Below are positions 34,879 through 47,753 of a stretch of 64,000 bases of DNA, in pieces. The stretch is from NCBI RefSeq assembly GCF_000001735.4, contig NC_003070.9, forward strand, positions 29,807,971 through 29,871,970, given 5' to 3'. The translations under genes were made by a program, and so were the position numbers. How positions within the stretch are numbered: the first letter of the stretch is position 1; every line of letters starts with the position of its first letter. Source of the stretch: Arabidopsis thaliana. Lineage: Eukaryota; Streptophyta; Magnoliopsida; Brassicales; Brassicaceae. The notes under the pieces were generated by a model. That model worked only from the letters and a program-made list of their open reading frames with translations, did no database searches and had not been told where the DNA came from.

Positions 34879-36398
34879 ATGACGAAAAAGGCGGTGCTTA
34901 TTGGGATCAATTACCCAGGAACCAAGGCGGAGTTACGGGGATGCGTCAACGATGTTCGTCGTATGTACAAATGTCTCGTTGAACGGTACGGCTTCTCCGA
35001 GGAGAACATCACCGTTCTCATCGACACCGATGAATCCTCTACTCAGCCTACTGGCAAGAACATCCGCCGCGCGCTTGCTGATCTCGTCGAATCTGCCGAT
35101 TCCGGCGACGTTCTTGTCGTTCATTACAGTGGACACGGTACGAGGTTGCCGGCTGAGACTGGTGAAGACGATGACACTGGTTTCGACGAGTGTATTGTTC
35201 CTTGCGACATGAATCTGATTACTGGTGAGTTTTATCTCTCTCTTTTTTTTGTGATTGATGGCTACGATCTGACGATCCTATAATAATCAGAAGAATCTTT
35301 TGATGGAAAAGTTTTGATTTTTTGTAGAATTGTTGATCTTATTTTCGAGATTGGTCTCTCATAGAGTCATAGCTGAGAAAAACTAGGATCAAACGAAATT
35401 AAGGAATCTTTAAGGGGAATATATTCTTGGTATCTGACTTTGGAATTTGTCCATGGAGCTTTGCTGATGTAATGTTGTTGTTTCCAGATGATGATTTTAG
35501 AGATCTTGTGGACAAGGTTCCTCCAGGTTGCAGAATGACAATCATTTCAGACTCTTGTCACAGTGGTGGCCTAATCGACGAAGCCAAGGAGCAGATTGGA
35601 GAGAGCACTAAGAAAGAAGCCGAGGACGAAGATGAATCTGAAGAATCTTCTTCAAGATTCGGGTTTAGGAAGTTCTTGCGCAGCAAAGTGGAAGGCGCCA
35701 TCGAGTCTCGAGGGTTTCACATTGGAGGGAACAAGAAGGATGAAGATGAGGCGGAAGAAATCGAGACTAAGGAGATTGAGCTTGAAGACGGAGAAACGAT
35801 CCATGCCAAAGACAAATCTCTTCCTCTGCAGACCTTGATTGATATTCTCAAGCAGCAAACAGGGAATGATAATATCGAAGTTGGGAAAATCAGGCCAAGC
35901 CTTTTTGATGCGTTTGGTGATGATTCGAGCCCGAAAGTGAAGAAGTTTATGAAAGTGATCTTAGGTAAGCTTCAGGCTGGAAATGGAGAAGAAGGTGGAT
36001 TAATGGGAATGCTTGGCAAATTGGCTTCAGGGTTTCTTGAGGGTAAACTAAACGATGAAGACTATGTGAAACCCGCTATGCAGACACACGTTGGGAGTAA
36101 AGAAGAGGTTTATGCTGGTGGATCAAGAGGTTCGGTTCCGCTTCCAGACAGCGGGATACTGATCAGCGGTTGCCAAACCGATCAGACCTCTGCTGATGCG
36201 ACTCCAGCGGGGAAACCAACTGAGGCTTATGGAGCGATGAGCAATTCGATACAGACGATATTGGAGGAGACAGACGGTGAGATATCAAACAGAGAAATGG
36301 TTACAAGGGCTAGGAAGGCATTGAAGAAGCAAGGGTTTACTCAGCAGCCAGGTTTGTATTGCCATGATGGTTATGCCAACGCTCCTTTCATCTGTTGA
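34879..36398 (+). CDS. AMC4: Type II metacaspase AtMC4
   Basis: The best-studied member, known for rapid Ca2+-dependent activation on cell damage and for release of the Pep1 immune peptide from its precursor PROPEP1. Exons 34879-35224 (346 nt) and 35488-36398 encode 418 residues. Counting from the ATG, H86 (HYSGHGTR) and C139 (SDSCHSGG) form the dyad. K225 in [10 protein letters not shown] is the known self-cleavage residue. Acidic residues in [13 protein letters not shown] contribute to Ca2+ binding. The linker (residues ~155-225) is long and strongly acidic ([31 protein letters not shown]). The first exon is GC-richer than those of its sisters. FGT1 is convergent downstream. Confidence 0.97.
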
Positions 36399-36858
36399 AA
36401 ACAGAGGTTTTATTGAATGTTTTTTACTACGTACGACACGTTGATTGAAGTTTCTGGTCGGAAAAATAAGCCTGTTTTTTTTTTTTGCTGTTTGATGGCA
36501 TTTATGTAATTTACAAGTTATGTGTGTTGTGTTCTGTGAAACACTAAAATTCTTCTTGTTTTATTGAGATCTATTATGTTGGTTGTGAAATTATTTTTTG
36601 TTTTTCTTTTCTTGTTAACTCTCTGTATTCTGCACATCAATAAGAAAAAGTTTTTTTTAACGGAACATAAGAATGAATCTTGTTAGATAAATAATATTAC
36701 ATCTATGTATCATCTTGCCAATTTGTCATGTGATATACACAAAAATGAAAGTCAAGTGTCTTTTTCCTCTTTTTCTTAAATAAAGAAAATACAAAATAGG
36801 CATGGGAACTTGATTGTGGAGCTTTGAGGGTGTATGCTTCTTATAAATACTCGTTGTC
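36399..36858. other. Convergent 3' region, AtMC4 / FGT1
   Basis: About 460 bases between the AtMC4 stop and the leftward FGT1 stop. T-rich with homopolymer runs (36472-36486, 36650-36660). Probably both 3' UTRs. Nothing else seen. Confidence 0.5.
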
Positions 36859-39800
36859 TTAATCATCAATCTCTTGAACCCATGCTAAATCTGCAGAAAC
36901 AAAAAGACAGACACAAATCAACGACTGTCGAGATAACCATTCTGTTTCCTTGTCGGATTTATCATATGATGTCTCAAGATCATGAGATAAGCTCGCAATA
37001 CCTTGTAAAACAGTTTCTACAGCTGCATTTGGGATGGAGAGGCCCACTATCCGCTGATTATCCGTCGTAGTCTCTATGCGTATAACTCGAATTCTCTTGT
37101 GGCTGTGACGGGCCTGCAAAAGATCCAAATACATATAAGTTTCCATGCCAACACACTAAGAGAGAGTCTCACAAATTCTTGAATGGTCTTTGTTACTTGT
37201 TTGGAGAGAGCTTTCTCGATGGTTCCCCAGATGGGAAGAATAAGGCCACCCACAACGTTTACTTCCTGTATCCTACGTCCAACCGTGCAATACTCCCCAA
37301 GCTTACACTTGGGTCCATGCATACACTGTACTCAGATGGAAACTCATTTAATGAACAGCGCTATATCAATGGTTATGACTTATGAATCTCTTGTGAGGCT
37401 TAAACTATATTACGCCACGATGATTCTGTGCTAATCTATTTTTCTGCTTTGGTTCTATGTATTCTCAACTTTATTTTTGATAGGGGAAGCATACCTGTTT
37501 TGATGAAACTTCGTACTCGTCCTCCCAACCAGTACGAGCCTTCTCCAGAGAAGATAGTTTTCGGTATTTAGTTTTCAACTCTGAAAGAGACATCTCCCTG
37601 GAAAAAATAAACAATAGTTAAGACCACTTTTTCTAGTCAGAAATACGAAATGTAAAGGTTCTGCCAATGGTGTAGTAGATACCTGATCGACTCTCCTACA
37701 GCAGGACGTACAATCTTAAACAACCCAGAAGCGGCACTGGAAATCCAAGACAAAGTCAGCAATGAGATTTTGATAGTGTTATTAGTATTCTAATATTTGT
37801 TTGTATAAAAGGACCACATTATCCAAAGAGTAGTGAGGATAATGATTTACCTCTCAAATGCTAATATGAAGTGCCGTCTTCCTAACCATTCCCTTTTAGA
37901 TTCAAAAAAGCCATCATTAGCTGAACCAAGCCCGTCCCTTCTCTTTCCCTCTAGCATTGAACTCGCAGACTGGAACACAGATCAAATCAAGCTTTTGAGT
38001 GCAGTGAAATACGACTAAGTTTACCAAGAGTGAAAGATATTGAAGTACCTCCCATGTTACACCACGATCTAGAGTAAAAGTAAAGAGCATAGTTGAGGCA
38101 CCAGACATTTGATCAACATGGACGGTCTGAAAAATTCAAATATTAGTAGCAAAAATACACCAAGAACCAATAATTAAGTAAGACATATCATCAACCTTTG
38201 GAGTGCTCAGTAGCTCAACACTATTAGCTTTCATATCCACAATTCCTGAGTCAAAACTTCCTTCTATCCGAGCATTATGTACAAGAACGTCTAATATACT
38301 AGTAAACAATTCAAACAGCCTGTACAGCACAAGAATAGAAAGCATTAATACAAACGGAAGTTGCTTTTAAAATGGAAGGTAAGTTACATAGAGCAAATTT
38401 CCAATTGACGCATAATACCTATTCTGGATATCAGGTGGCAATCCTAAGAGGCGATTCAAAAATCGTCCAACATCATGCATGTCAGAATCAATAATACGTC
38501 CTGAAAACCTTCCAACATCTTTCCCATTGGCTGTATCATTAATGAAGTAAAGTAAGAAAGGAGATTACTACAACTAGAATTTGAATTCTGTACGGAAAAA
38601 GAGAAATTACGAGCAAAGCATACCCAGAACACTGTCCCTAACAATTCCAACCGCAACAAGAGCAGCCCTTGCCTTGGTCAAAAACTCTTTAACTGTTTCG
38701 GGTTCATCAATCGAGCATCCAGGAGGAAGAACAGGTAGTTTCTCCTGACAATTAAGCCATACTATATTTCACACTTTATCCGTTATCATTGTTCCTAAAT
38801 ACTGAAGAAGCAAAATTAAGGAGTTAAGAGACTACAGGCTTTTATGAGGAATACCTGCTCCATTATGCCTCGATACATCACCATCAAGGATTTTTTACCA
38901 AAGTTACTATCATAATTATACGCACTCAAAGAAGGCCCGGAGGGCCCAGCCCTGCAGTACACCACACCAAATTTTGAGACAAAACACATGGCAAGGTTTT
39001 AAGCAATAACAAGCCAAAAGACTAACTAAGAAATAGTTAAGAAAGGGACTTTCCTGCGGTCTCCCTGTGTTAAAGCACCAAGTGTTTCTAGTCTCTTTGC
39101 AACAATAGAGGCAAAGCGGCGTTCCCCACCGAGATTAGTGAAGAGTAGTCTGACAGGACCAAAACAAAAGAACTATCAACTTCAACAGCATACTTTTGCT
39201 ATTGGACGGATACAAAATTAAACACAAGCGTTGTCATTCAACCTATATTCAGGTGCAGATGTCTGATTTGACCGGTGAGTTCTTCCAAATTGCTGAATTG
39301 CACGATCAGCACTCCAGGGAAGCTCTAAAGTCAAGTGAACCCTTCTTTTCTGCAGACATATATAAAAAATTCCAAATCAACTAATACCCCCAAAGCGGAC
39401 ATGTGAAGTCCTCTGAGGTCATCTCTGACAATTAACTTAGATCTACAGAACAATAAGAATACGCAAAAAAAAAAGACAATTTTATTTAGTAGGAGAATTT
39501 ATAAACTCGACACACCTGATTTACTGCCCTTCTATCTGCTTGCAACGAAACACCAGCTGACCCAGCTTCAGAAATAATGGCAACCAACTTTTTACCATCC
39601 ATAAATAGTTGCTTCTCGTGCATGTTGACCATTTCCATGGTAATATCCTTTCTAGAGCCAAGAAGCACAAGGATGAAAAGCAGATTACTAGTGCTGAATA
39701 AGTTAAAGTACTGAGAATGAAAGCTTACGTGTTTCTTGCTTGATATGTAACACCTTTCCCATTCGATGCTCTTACAAGCATACCTCGCCTGCCCGTCATT

Positions 39801-42800
39801 TCTGCAACTTTTTCAGGGCCTCCAAGCTGCATTAGTACATATAAAGCACAGCAATTTAGAGACATTCTAAAGTTTTCAGAAGTTAATTTAACCACACAAT
39901 TAGCCTTTGGATACTAGATGCCAAAACTTGAATAAATGATTCATAGATACCACTAGCGTTATACCCTAAAAAGAAAGGAGACTCATGTATAACCATGAGC
40001 TGCTTCATACCTGAGAAAAAACAGAGACGTAAATGATAGTTACCTGATCGACGATGTCATCCAAAGGATTGTTTGGAAGATTCAGAGAACGGATGATCTC
40101 TATGATCTTTGATTTTCGTTCAAGCGCTGCTTCATACCTAAAAAGAAACAAAATGGGTAACCACTCTTAAAAAGAATCTAATACTTTGCTTCTGTACCAG
40201 ACACAAGTTGCTATTTCAGTGTATAGACCTTTTCTGCAATTCGGCAATGTAAAGACGTCTTGCTTGAATGTACTCCTCTGTCTTTTCCTTACAAGAAAAG
40301 CAAATCCACGCTTCAGATGGTAAGTCTATAACTGGAGGAACCACACAGTCCGGATGAAAAAGCTTGTCACATTCAGAACAATGGAGCAACTTCTTCCTTT
40401 CCTAGTTTCATCACCAGACAAGTTATTAAAATCTCGTAACCCTCAACGGTAATCAAGCTATCAGAGTTAAAAGTAAAGTACATCTTCCCCACTGCATATC
40501 TGACATATCTGGAACTCATCATCAGAATCATTAGAATCGTCAGCAGAGTCAGCTGCATTGAAAACACTAATGATTAGAAATGTACAGACCTTGAGGTTAT
40601 AAAATTCGAATGATTGAAGAAACAGACCAAGATGGGGCAAATACAAAGACTAGAGATCTGAGGATAATACTTGTCCCAAAACATGATAATGTCATCCCTT
40701 AAGCAATTTCCAATATTGGAGATATATAGTAATACTAATACATAGGGGATAAATTAATAAGCTTATTAGCTGCTACGTAGATTTCCAGTTCAATAGATAC
40801 GTTTTCCAGCGCTTAAAGAACTACATTCAAAACTTCCCATATTATTTTTCACTACAGCCTAAGCATCAATATTGTGTCTGTTCAGTATGTACCAGAATAC
40901 ATGTTTTCACTAGGAAACCCACCTTCAGACTCCAAATCACTTTCATTATCACTATCTGGTTTCCACTTTGCCATCTTTCTTACTCTCCCTCTAATTGAAA
41001 CACCAGGTGAAGCTGAATGCCTCTTCCTCTGAAGTTCTTTAACACTATCATCCTCTGTAAAAGTTCAAAAGAGGCATACTATGAACATGAAATAAAAACC
41101 ACCAGGGATTTAAAAGCAAAACCTCTTACAGAGAGTAAGTTACCTGACAGAGGTTCAGGCTGCTCGGGTAAGGGATAATTCTCTTCCACAAATTTCAACA
41201 AGAGCTCTCGAGGTCCCGAGACAAAATCATCAAGCTCAAGACCCTATGCCAAGAAAAAAGGGGGAAAAGATTATCAATACGTAGACATTAGTTAGATGGA
41301 ATCAAAAAAGGATACTTAATATTTTTTCCAAAAGTAGTATGAAGAGAAACACACATATTTATTTACAGCCTCTTCGGTTCGAGCCTCTCCAGTACTCTGA
41401 AGGCCAATAACTACACACTTGTTTGTTGACAAGGCTTTCTTAGCTAACCTCACAGTTACAGGGACTTTAGCTGACATACACAGGTGTCTAAAGAAACGCT
41501 GCAGTAACAGACATGAAATAGATTGACCAATCAGCAACAGTAATAACATTGTCTAACTTTTGCCTGTGGTAAGATTATACCTGGTGGCTTGACCAGTATA
41601 ATCTCCACAACTGACTAGAATTTGGTTTCTCGTTAGGGAGAAAAGCACTTGCTGACAACAACTCTATCCGTAGCTCTGCCCAAAATTCTGCAGACTTATT
41701 GTACATTGCCTACAGAAGAAAGCGAGTAATACAGCACAAAAGTCCTGATTTTAATTTTTCGACAGGGATCTCTAAACTATAAACAGGGGAACACTCGAAA
41801 TAATGAGCTTGCTTGCCAAAAAATATCAAAGCACCATTGAAAATTATCTAATCCCAATAAAGCAGACAGAAATTAATGTAAGAACTTGGTTCAAGCTACC
41901 TCAGAGACCCCCTACTCTTCATATATACTACTTTGTTGAGCTTACACGACATTTATATAGAGCTAGATAGTCAATTAAGATATGAGAAGCAATCAAGCAA
42001 CATAATATTAGATAGAAGATGATTTACCTCCATTCCTGCTTCTAAACGAGCTTCAACAATCTCAAACTCAGCCCCTTTGTAACTCAGGGTTCGGCATACA
42101 TACATCCCCCTATTACATAGAAGGGGTGTTAGAATGAATTATGAGCAATGCAAATGGCTAAATAGTATGACACGGCTTGTAAAACCTCGCTTTCATATCC
42201 ATGGCAACCAATTCCAACGCTCCTGTCCCACCTTTATCAAGGGCACCTGCACAAAGTTGTGTTAAAGTTCCATTCCAAGTTATGCAATGCATAAGGTAGA
42301 GTAAGAGAAGCGAAGTAATTATTAGAATTCAGTGAATGCGGTCAAACTTCATTTAATGAAATATTTTGTATATGCTCTAGACAGAAGCTAAAACCTGACA
42401 CTTAAATGAATTCATGTTTATCGAACTATAAGATAGAACGTACTAATCCAAATGTTACACACACACACAAAAAAAAAAAAATCAATTAATCAACAGGAGT
42501 AGAAAAGAAAACCAACCTAGGAATTTGTTAAAATCACTAAAACTTGTTCCAGCTCCCCAAAGACCAAGCCTGACCATATAACCCATGTTTCGTGGTTCTG
42601 ATGCCCCAGTAGCCGAGCAATAAATAACACGTGCTTGGGGGATCTTATCCTGCTTTTCCAGAATTCATTAGTTAGAGTCAACTAGATGGCACTAACCACA
42701 AATTAAGCATGTTAAACTAGAATATACACTATATTATCTGAAACCGAGAAAAAGTACAACCCAAAAAGACAAGTCGAAGTATATAATCTCTCACTCTTCA

Positions 42801-45245
42801 GAGCCAAGAGCAATATTAAAAGCAACACTGATAAGAACATTCAGTTTCAAGTAGCCAGACCTGAATGTCAACAACTGCCTGTCCGATGCGTGTCGGCTGA
42901 CTCCCAGCTTCAGGTACCAAATTTTTCGCTTTATGGCACTATAAAAAAGGAAAACAAATTAGTACCTGCACAATGTACTAAAGATTAGAGGTTGGCCCAA
43001 AATTGATAAAACCAGTGATCAAGCAACTTACAACGACAGGGTATACTCAAATTGTTCAATTCACAAAAAAAGGGGGATGATGATTTTAACGCAAATAATT
43101 TAATATACTTCATTCATAGAACTGTTACCTCATCAAAGATCAAGAGACCATCAAATTCTGGTCCACACCATTGAACAAGCTGCTGTAAACGAGAACGGCC
43201 CTTCTCAGAGGAAGCAATGAGGCTATTGTATGTCAAGAATACCACTCCTTCTTTAATACCAACATTTTTCGAGTCAAGCTTAGAATAGGGTAGCTTGTTC
43301 AAAGGATTCACTGCACGTCAAACATATTGTTATTTAGTTGCAGAAAAAACAAACTGGACATTTGTTCACTTGAATGAACTTATCCATCGACATGGTTCCC
43401 TTGATTTGTCGTATTTTTCCATCTCCTAATATTCTATTAAAATTCCAAGCTCAAACCTATAAAGGATTAATGAGACTAAGAATCAAATATCCTATTGGAC
43501 TATTCTAAAGTTACAGTCCAACTTTTATTTACCTGAAATTTTCATGAACTGCACAAACATCAGCTACCCATAACATTCTCTAGGCATGAAGACACCATAA
43601 ACAAAGTTCAGGGACCCATTACCTTTATCAGTAAAGAAAATAAGTTCTCTAAAAATACATGTGTACTCTACATCGTAATATTAAAGCATGAGTCAATTTA
43701 TCCATTCAGCAAAGTCAGAATCTCATTCTGATCCAGTCTACTCTATACCATCCACTTTCAAAATTTTCTATTCAACAATGAGCCAGAAAATAATTTATAG
43801 CATAAGCTATATGTAATTATGTATAACATATGAAGCATTTGTGACCCAAGAAAATAAGCGAATTACAAACTTAATTTACAGCCAAAATCAAGATAATACC
43901 TCCAACGCATGTAGCACCCACATCATCCAAGTCCCTTCTTGCATCATATTTCAAGTCTGAGCCAATAGAAATCCACCTATGTAAATCATAAAGGAAAAGG
44001 AGCAAATAGTATTAGAACTCATCCTACTTTAAGTTATCTAAGAAACCAAAAAAGGACACCGTAGACACAATTATGCAAATGTAGTATAATCATAAGTCAG
44101 ATTGAATTGAGCTAACAATATCTTATCAAGGATGTAAATGGCGCAGAAGTATCTTTCTACAAGACTTACAAAGCTTTCCTCCTTCCATGTTTCCAATTTT
44201 CCCAAATCAACCCGGCAATTGTTCGCCCTTTGCCCACACCAGCACCATCTCCAACAAAAAAGCCTGCTCTGGTACCATCAGCAAGGTGCTGGAGATGCCT
44301 CTGTAATAAAAAAAAAACCATTGTCATACAGGTAGAAGATACGTTTAAATGCCATTAACCAAACTTTTTGCCATTTAAAAGCAACCTGGCAAGCGTAAAC
44401 TAATGTCTCAATCTGCAAACACGATAAAGCCTTTGACCTTTCAAGCTCTTCCTTGATTTTGAGATCATAAGTAGGCTCTGGGGGTTGCACTGCAGATAGA
44501 GATGATGTTTCCACAATTGGATCAGGATGAGGAGGTCCGATCGAAAGTTTTGGGGGACGCTTCACAAAGAAACAAATTAGTATCATCAAAAACATTGAAC
44601 AGACAGAAAAAGATGATCTCAAGATGAGGCACTCACATAATCCATAAACGTTTCTCCAGCCGTTCCACCTTCATCTTCTTCTCTCTCCACTTCAATAGCT
44701 TCCTCATTGACTTCTTCGGGAGGAGGCGGAGGCGGGACTGTGGGAGCAGCAGGAGTAGGAGGATTAGAATGAGATTGAGAAGCAGTTAAAGACCGATTAA
44801 GCTTGGAGACATCAACAGCGAGCTCGACATGGCACTGAGGACACGAGAACCGAGTGAGTCCATGAGGCACATTGAGGATAGCCTGACAGTTAGCGCAAGG
44901 CAATTGCATCTTCGTCGGATCGATTCCATGTGCCGGAACCGGAGGCCTAGGTAGATTAAGAGGCTTAAGCTGCTGTTGAATCGGTGGCGGAAGCGTCTGA
45001 ATTGGCTGTGGTGGTTGTTGTGGAGACTGCGGAAACTGCGGCCGTGCCCTAGAAAGAAGCTCCGGCGGCAACATTTGGGGAAGTTGACAAGTCGGACACG
45101 AGAACTCCACAACGCCGGTTTTCACCCTCAGAATCACGCGACAGCCTGCGCACCTAACCTGTACATCGCCTCTTATTACACCTCCGGCGGCGGAATGCGG
45201 CTGAGCTGGGAGCGGCGGAGGCGGTTGAACAGGCGACTGCGTCAT
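36859..45245 (-). CDS. FGT1: FGT1 (FORGETTER1), Strawberry-notch helicase-like coactivator with PHD finger
   Basis: Nuclear protein of the Strawberry notch family. FGT1 is known to sustain expression of heat-memory genes by keeping promoters nucleosome-poor with SWI/SNF remodellers. The first exon is 45245-44637; the last is 36890-36859, encoding the end of [10 protein letters not shown]. The N-terminus is Pro/Gln-rich with two LSD1-type CxxC fingers ([30 protein letters not shown], each with a CPxC half). Helicase motif I is [18 protein letters not shown] (~44200-44280), DEXH appears as LLIFDECHKA (~43120-42930), and [10 protein letters not shown] follows. A PHD finger ([20 protein letters not shown], then WICFSCKEK) lies around 40280-40530. 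The second helicase half has [16 protein letters not shown] and [12 protein letters not shown] (39300-39600). About 1,300 residues in many exons; internal borders were not all resolved. Confidence 0.94.
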
Positions 45246-46169
45246 GAGCCGCGGCGATTGATCTTAAGAGAGATCCGTGAGAGGCCTTAGGATCTTGTGG
45301 CGTTGAAGGAGATAATTGAGAGAGGAAGACAAAAAAAGTATAAATCCAGTGTAAGTAATGAATTTCGTCAGAGCGCGAAAGGTTCTTCTTCGACTCCCTT
45401 CTCGTTTTTTTTGGTTTCAGATTTTCTTCCCTTTTTCTAATATTATTTTGGGATTGTTTGGTTCATCTAAAACTAATTATAATTACCCAAGAGGAGTCGA
45501 AGTAGGAAGATACAAAACCACTTCCGTACCGGTTGGGGTAATGGTAAGTGATGGGTTGATGGATCACGTGTCATCACGTGACTTGCCAGCTCACCGTTCG
45601 TTAGTTTGTGTGGGCTTAAAATAATAAATCCACATAAGTTTTGGGTTTGTGAACTTTGAGACCACTTAGTTGGGCCTAAAAGGGTTACAAAAGGGCTGAT
45701 AGATGGGCCTATTTGTAAATTAAACCTTTTAAACATATCTACCAAGAAGTGTACAAATTTCTGTCTGGTTTGTTCTTCCCATTCAATTACCAAACAGCCA
45801 ACTACCAACAACCCCAATGAATATACTTTCTTGGGATTGGAACGATTCATTTTCACACAACGTGTGAAAATTAGAACAGAAACACAATTATCTCTAACAA
45901 AAATCAAACAGCCAAACGTTTAACCATCGGCATCAATATCCAAACGAGACAAATTTGAATTATTTTGTTATTCAAGAAATCCATGTGTTATAGGTGTAAA
46001 CTGTAAAATGAGATTGTTTCATCAGAGTGGTGCTTTGATGGCTCATTCTTAGAAACACTTTTCAACTAACCAAAAAAAAAGATATGTGGTAAGTCTTAAT
46101 GTAATCAAGTGATAAATACTAAATTAAATCTACATTAATTTCACATGTGTTTTCAAATTCTTCACCATT
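45246..46169. promoter_or_regulatory. FGT1 upstream region with paired G-boxes and site II motifs
   Basis: Between the leftward FGT1 start and the OCT2 stop. Two CACGTG G-boxes stand close together (atcacgtgtcatcacgtgac, about 45564-45583). TGGGCT/TGGGCC motifs lie near 45610, 45672 and 45704. G-boxes bind bZIP/bHLH factors; site II motifs bind TCPs. Open frames here (45358-45624 plus, 45473-45907 minus) show no domain and look incidental. The right end is OCT2 3' UTR. Confidence 0.5.
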
Positions 46170-47753
46170 TCATGCAATGACATTATTAACGGCGACTTTA
46201 CTCCGCCGGTCTTTGCACTCTTCCTCGTCCATAGTGTCACATAGATCACTCCCTCTAGTCTCTGGCAATCCAACTGCAAACAATCCCAACAAACCTATAG
46301 CAAGACCAAACAATCCGAACGACCAGAACGCGTTTTTCCGACCAGCTGCTACCATAATAGGGCTGAAAACTCCACCAAGCACCAAAGCCTGTCTAGCCAT
46401 TGCGATAGCCGAGTTTCTCACACATGTCGGAAACAGCTCGATCGTGTATATCATCTCCATGTTAAAAGCCGAACACGCGCTAAAGTAAGAGATTAGCTCT
46501 AACGCCAACTGTAACGCCCCGTGGTTTCCAATTCTCATATTATGTAACGCAAATATGAGAACGCTAGAGACTCCACCTAAAGCCGTAAATCCGATAAGCG
46601 CGTTTCTCCTACTGAGTTTATCGACTAGGAAAAGCGTGATGAGGTTCGCTGGTAAATCCATCAACGCATTAAACGCTGCACTTAAATAGATGTTGAAATC
46701 AAGATTCGATAACGCTAAAGGCATCCCGTAATAGACCAAACCAATCCCGAACGCAATGGCCATTACCGCGGATAATCTCTTAAGCGCCCATCTTTTCTCT
46801 ACCAACACCTTCATGGTCGTGAAGATGTTAACATTAGTACTAGGCTTCTCTTCATCTTCTTCAAAAGGTAAGCTCGAAAAACTCATAGATATTGCACCAC
46901 CACTGCTTACATCAGTAGACGGAATCGAAGCAACCCTTTTGAGAATCGAAATAGCTTCTTCTCTACGGCCTCTAACGAAAAGCCACCTTGGAGACTCACA
47001 AACGAAAAACCGAACAAGAACGCAGTATATTATCGTTGGAATCGAAGTCCATGCGTAGAGAATCCTCCAAGAACTTCCTCTGTTCATGTAAGCCATCAAA
47101 GGAAGAGACAAAAAGCCAAGCATGAATCCGAAGAAACTCATTATCCCTACTCGTCCTCGCCATTTCTTCCCAACTAATTCCGTCGAAAGAACGAGCGCAC
47201 ATGTCCCTATCGTCGCTCGACCAAATCCATTAACGAATCGAAGAACAGCGTAAACCCAAATGTTTGGTGAGAAAACCGTTAGCATCGTTGATATCGCCAT
47301 AACGAGACAGGACAGAAACAACATGTTTTTACGACCCAAGGAAGAATCAGCAAGTGTTGAGAGAACCAAACCTCCGATTAAACATCCGACGAAGAAAGAA
47401 CTCTCCGGTAAGCCCTTGACGAAAGAGCCGGCGCATTGGAGACCCCATTCGGATATAACAGAGACGTGAGGAGAGTAATCCCAAGACCATGCGGTTTTGG
47501 GGAGGATACAGATGTTGGAGATGGATTCATGGCAGATCGAGTTCGAGTCGGTGCAGTGCCACGTGGGTTCGGAGTCTGTAAACACAGAGATGAAAGTTTG
47601 TTGAGCGTCGAAAACACCGGAGAATGAGACTAAAGCCGCTTGAAGAAACTGAGCCCACCCAAAGCTTCCAATGTAACTCTCGATTGTGTCGTCGAGAGAT
47701 CTCGGTGATGACGAGTTGGAATCGGTCAGAAGCGGCTGAGTTGGTTCTGCCAT
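46170..47753 (-). CDS. OCT2: Organic cation/carnitine transporter OCT2 (MFS, SLC22-like)
   Basis: A single-exon 527-residue major facilitator of the plant organic cation transporter family, predicted to move cations such as polyamines or carnitine across the plasma membrane or tonoplast. The ATG at 47753 begins MAEPTQPLLTDSNSS; longer upstream frames lack an ATG. TM1 (FLQAALVSFSGVFDAQQTF) is followed by the long SLC22-type loop with Cys pairs (WHCTDSNSICHESISNICIL). The MFS loop 2-3 motif is LADSSLGRKNMLFL, the central signature CESPRWLFVRGRREEA, and the loop 8-9 motif VDKLSRRNAL. The C-terminus is GLPETRGSDLCDTMDEEE. A related gene lies at 60067-61614 in the same orientation. Confidence 0.94.
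   Translation of the reverse strand: MAEPTQPLLTDSNSSSPRSLDDTIESYIGSFGWAQFLQAALVSFSGVFDAQQTFISVFTDSEPTWHCTDSNSICHESISNICILPKTAWSWDYSPHVSVISEWGLQCAGSFVKGLPESSFFVGCLIGGLVLSTLADSSLGRKNMLFLSCLVMAISTMLTVFSPNIWVYAVLRFVNGFGRATIGTCALVLSTELVGKKWRGRVGIMSFFGFMLGFLSLPLMAYMNRGSSWRILYAWTSIPTIIYCVLVRFFVCESPRWLFVRGRREEAISILKRVASIPSTDVSSGGAISMSFSSLPFEEDEEKPSTNVNIFTTMKVLVEKRWALKRLSAVMAIAFGIGLVYYGMPLALSNLDFNIYLSAAFNALMDLPANLITLFLVDKLSRRNALIGFTALGGVSSVLIFALHNMRIGNHGALQLALELISYFSACSAFNMEMIYTIELFPTCVRNSAIAMARQALVLGGVFSPIMVAAGRKNAFWSFGLFGLAIGLLGLFAVGLPETRGSDLCDTMDEEECKDRRSKVAVNNVIA

Noticed and set aside
45358..45907. Plus- and minus-strand frames in the FGT1-OCT2 spacer
   Set aside because: Mutually overlapping, no domain, and located in a promoter-like region with G-boxes.
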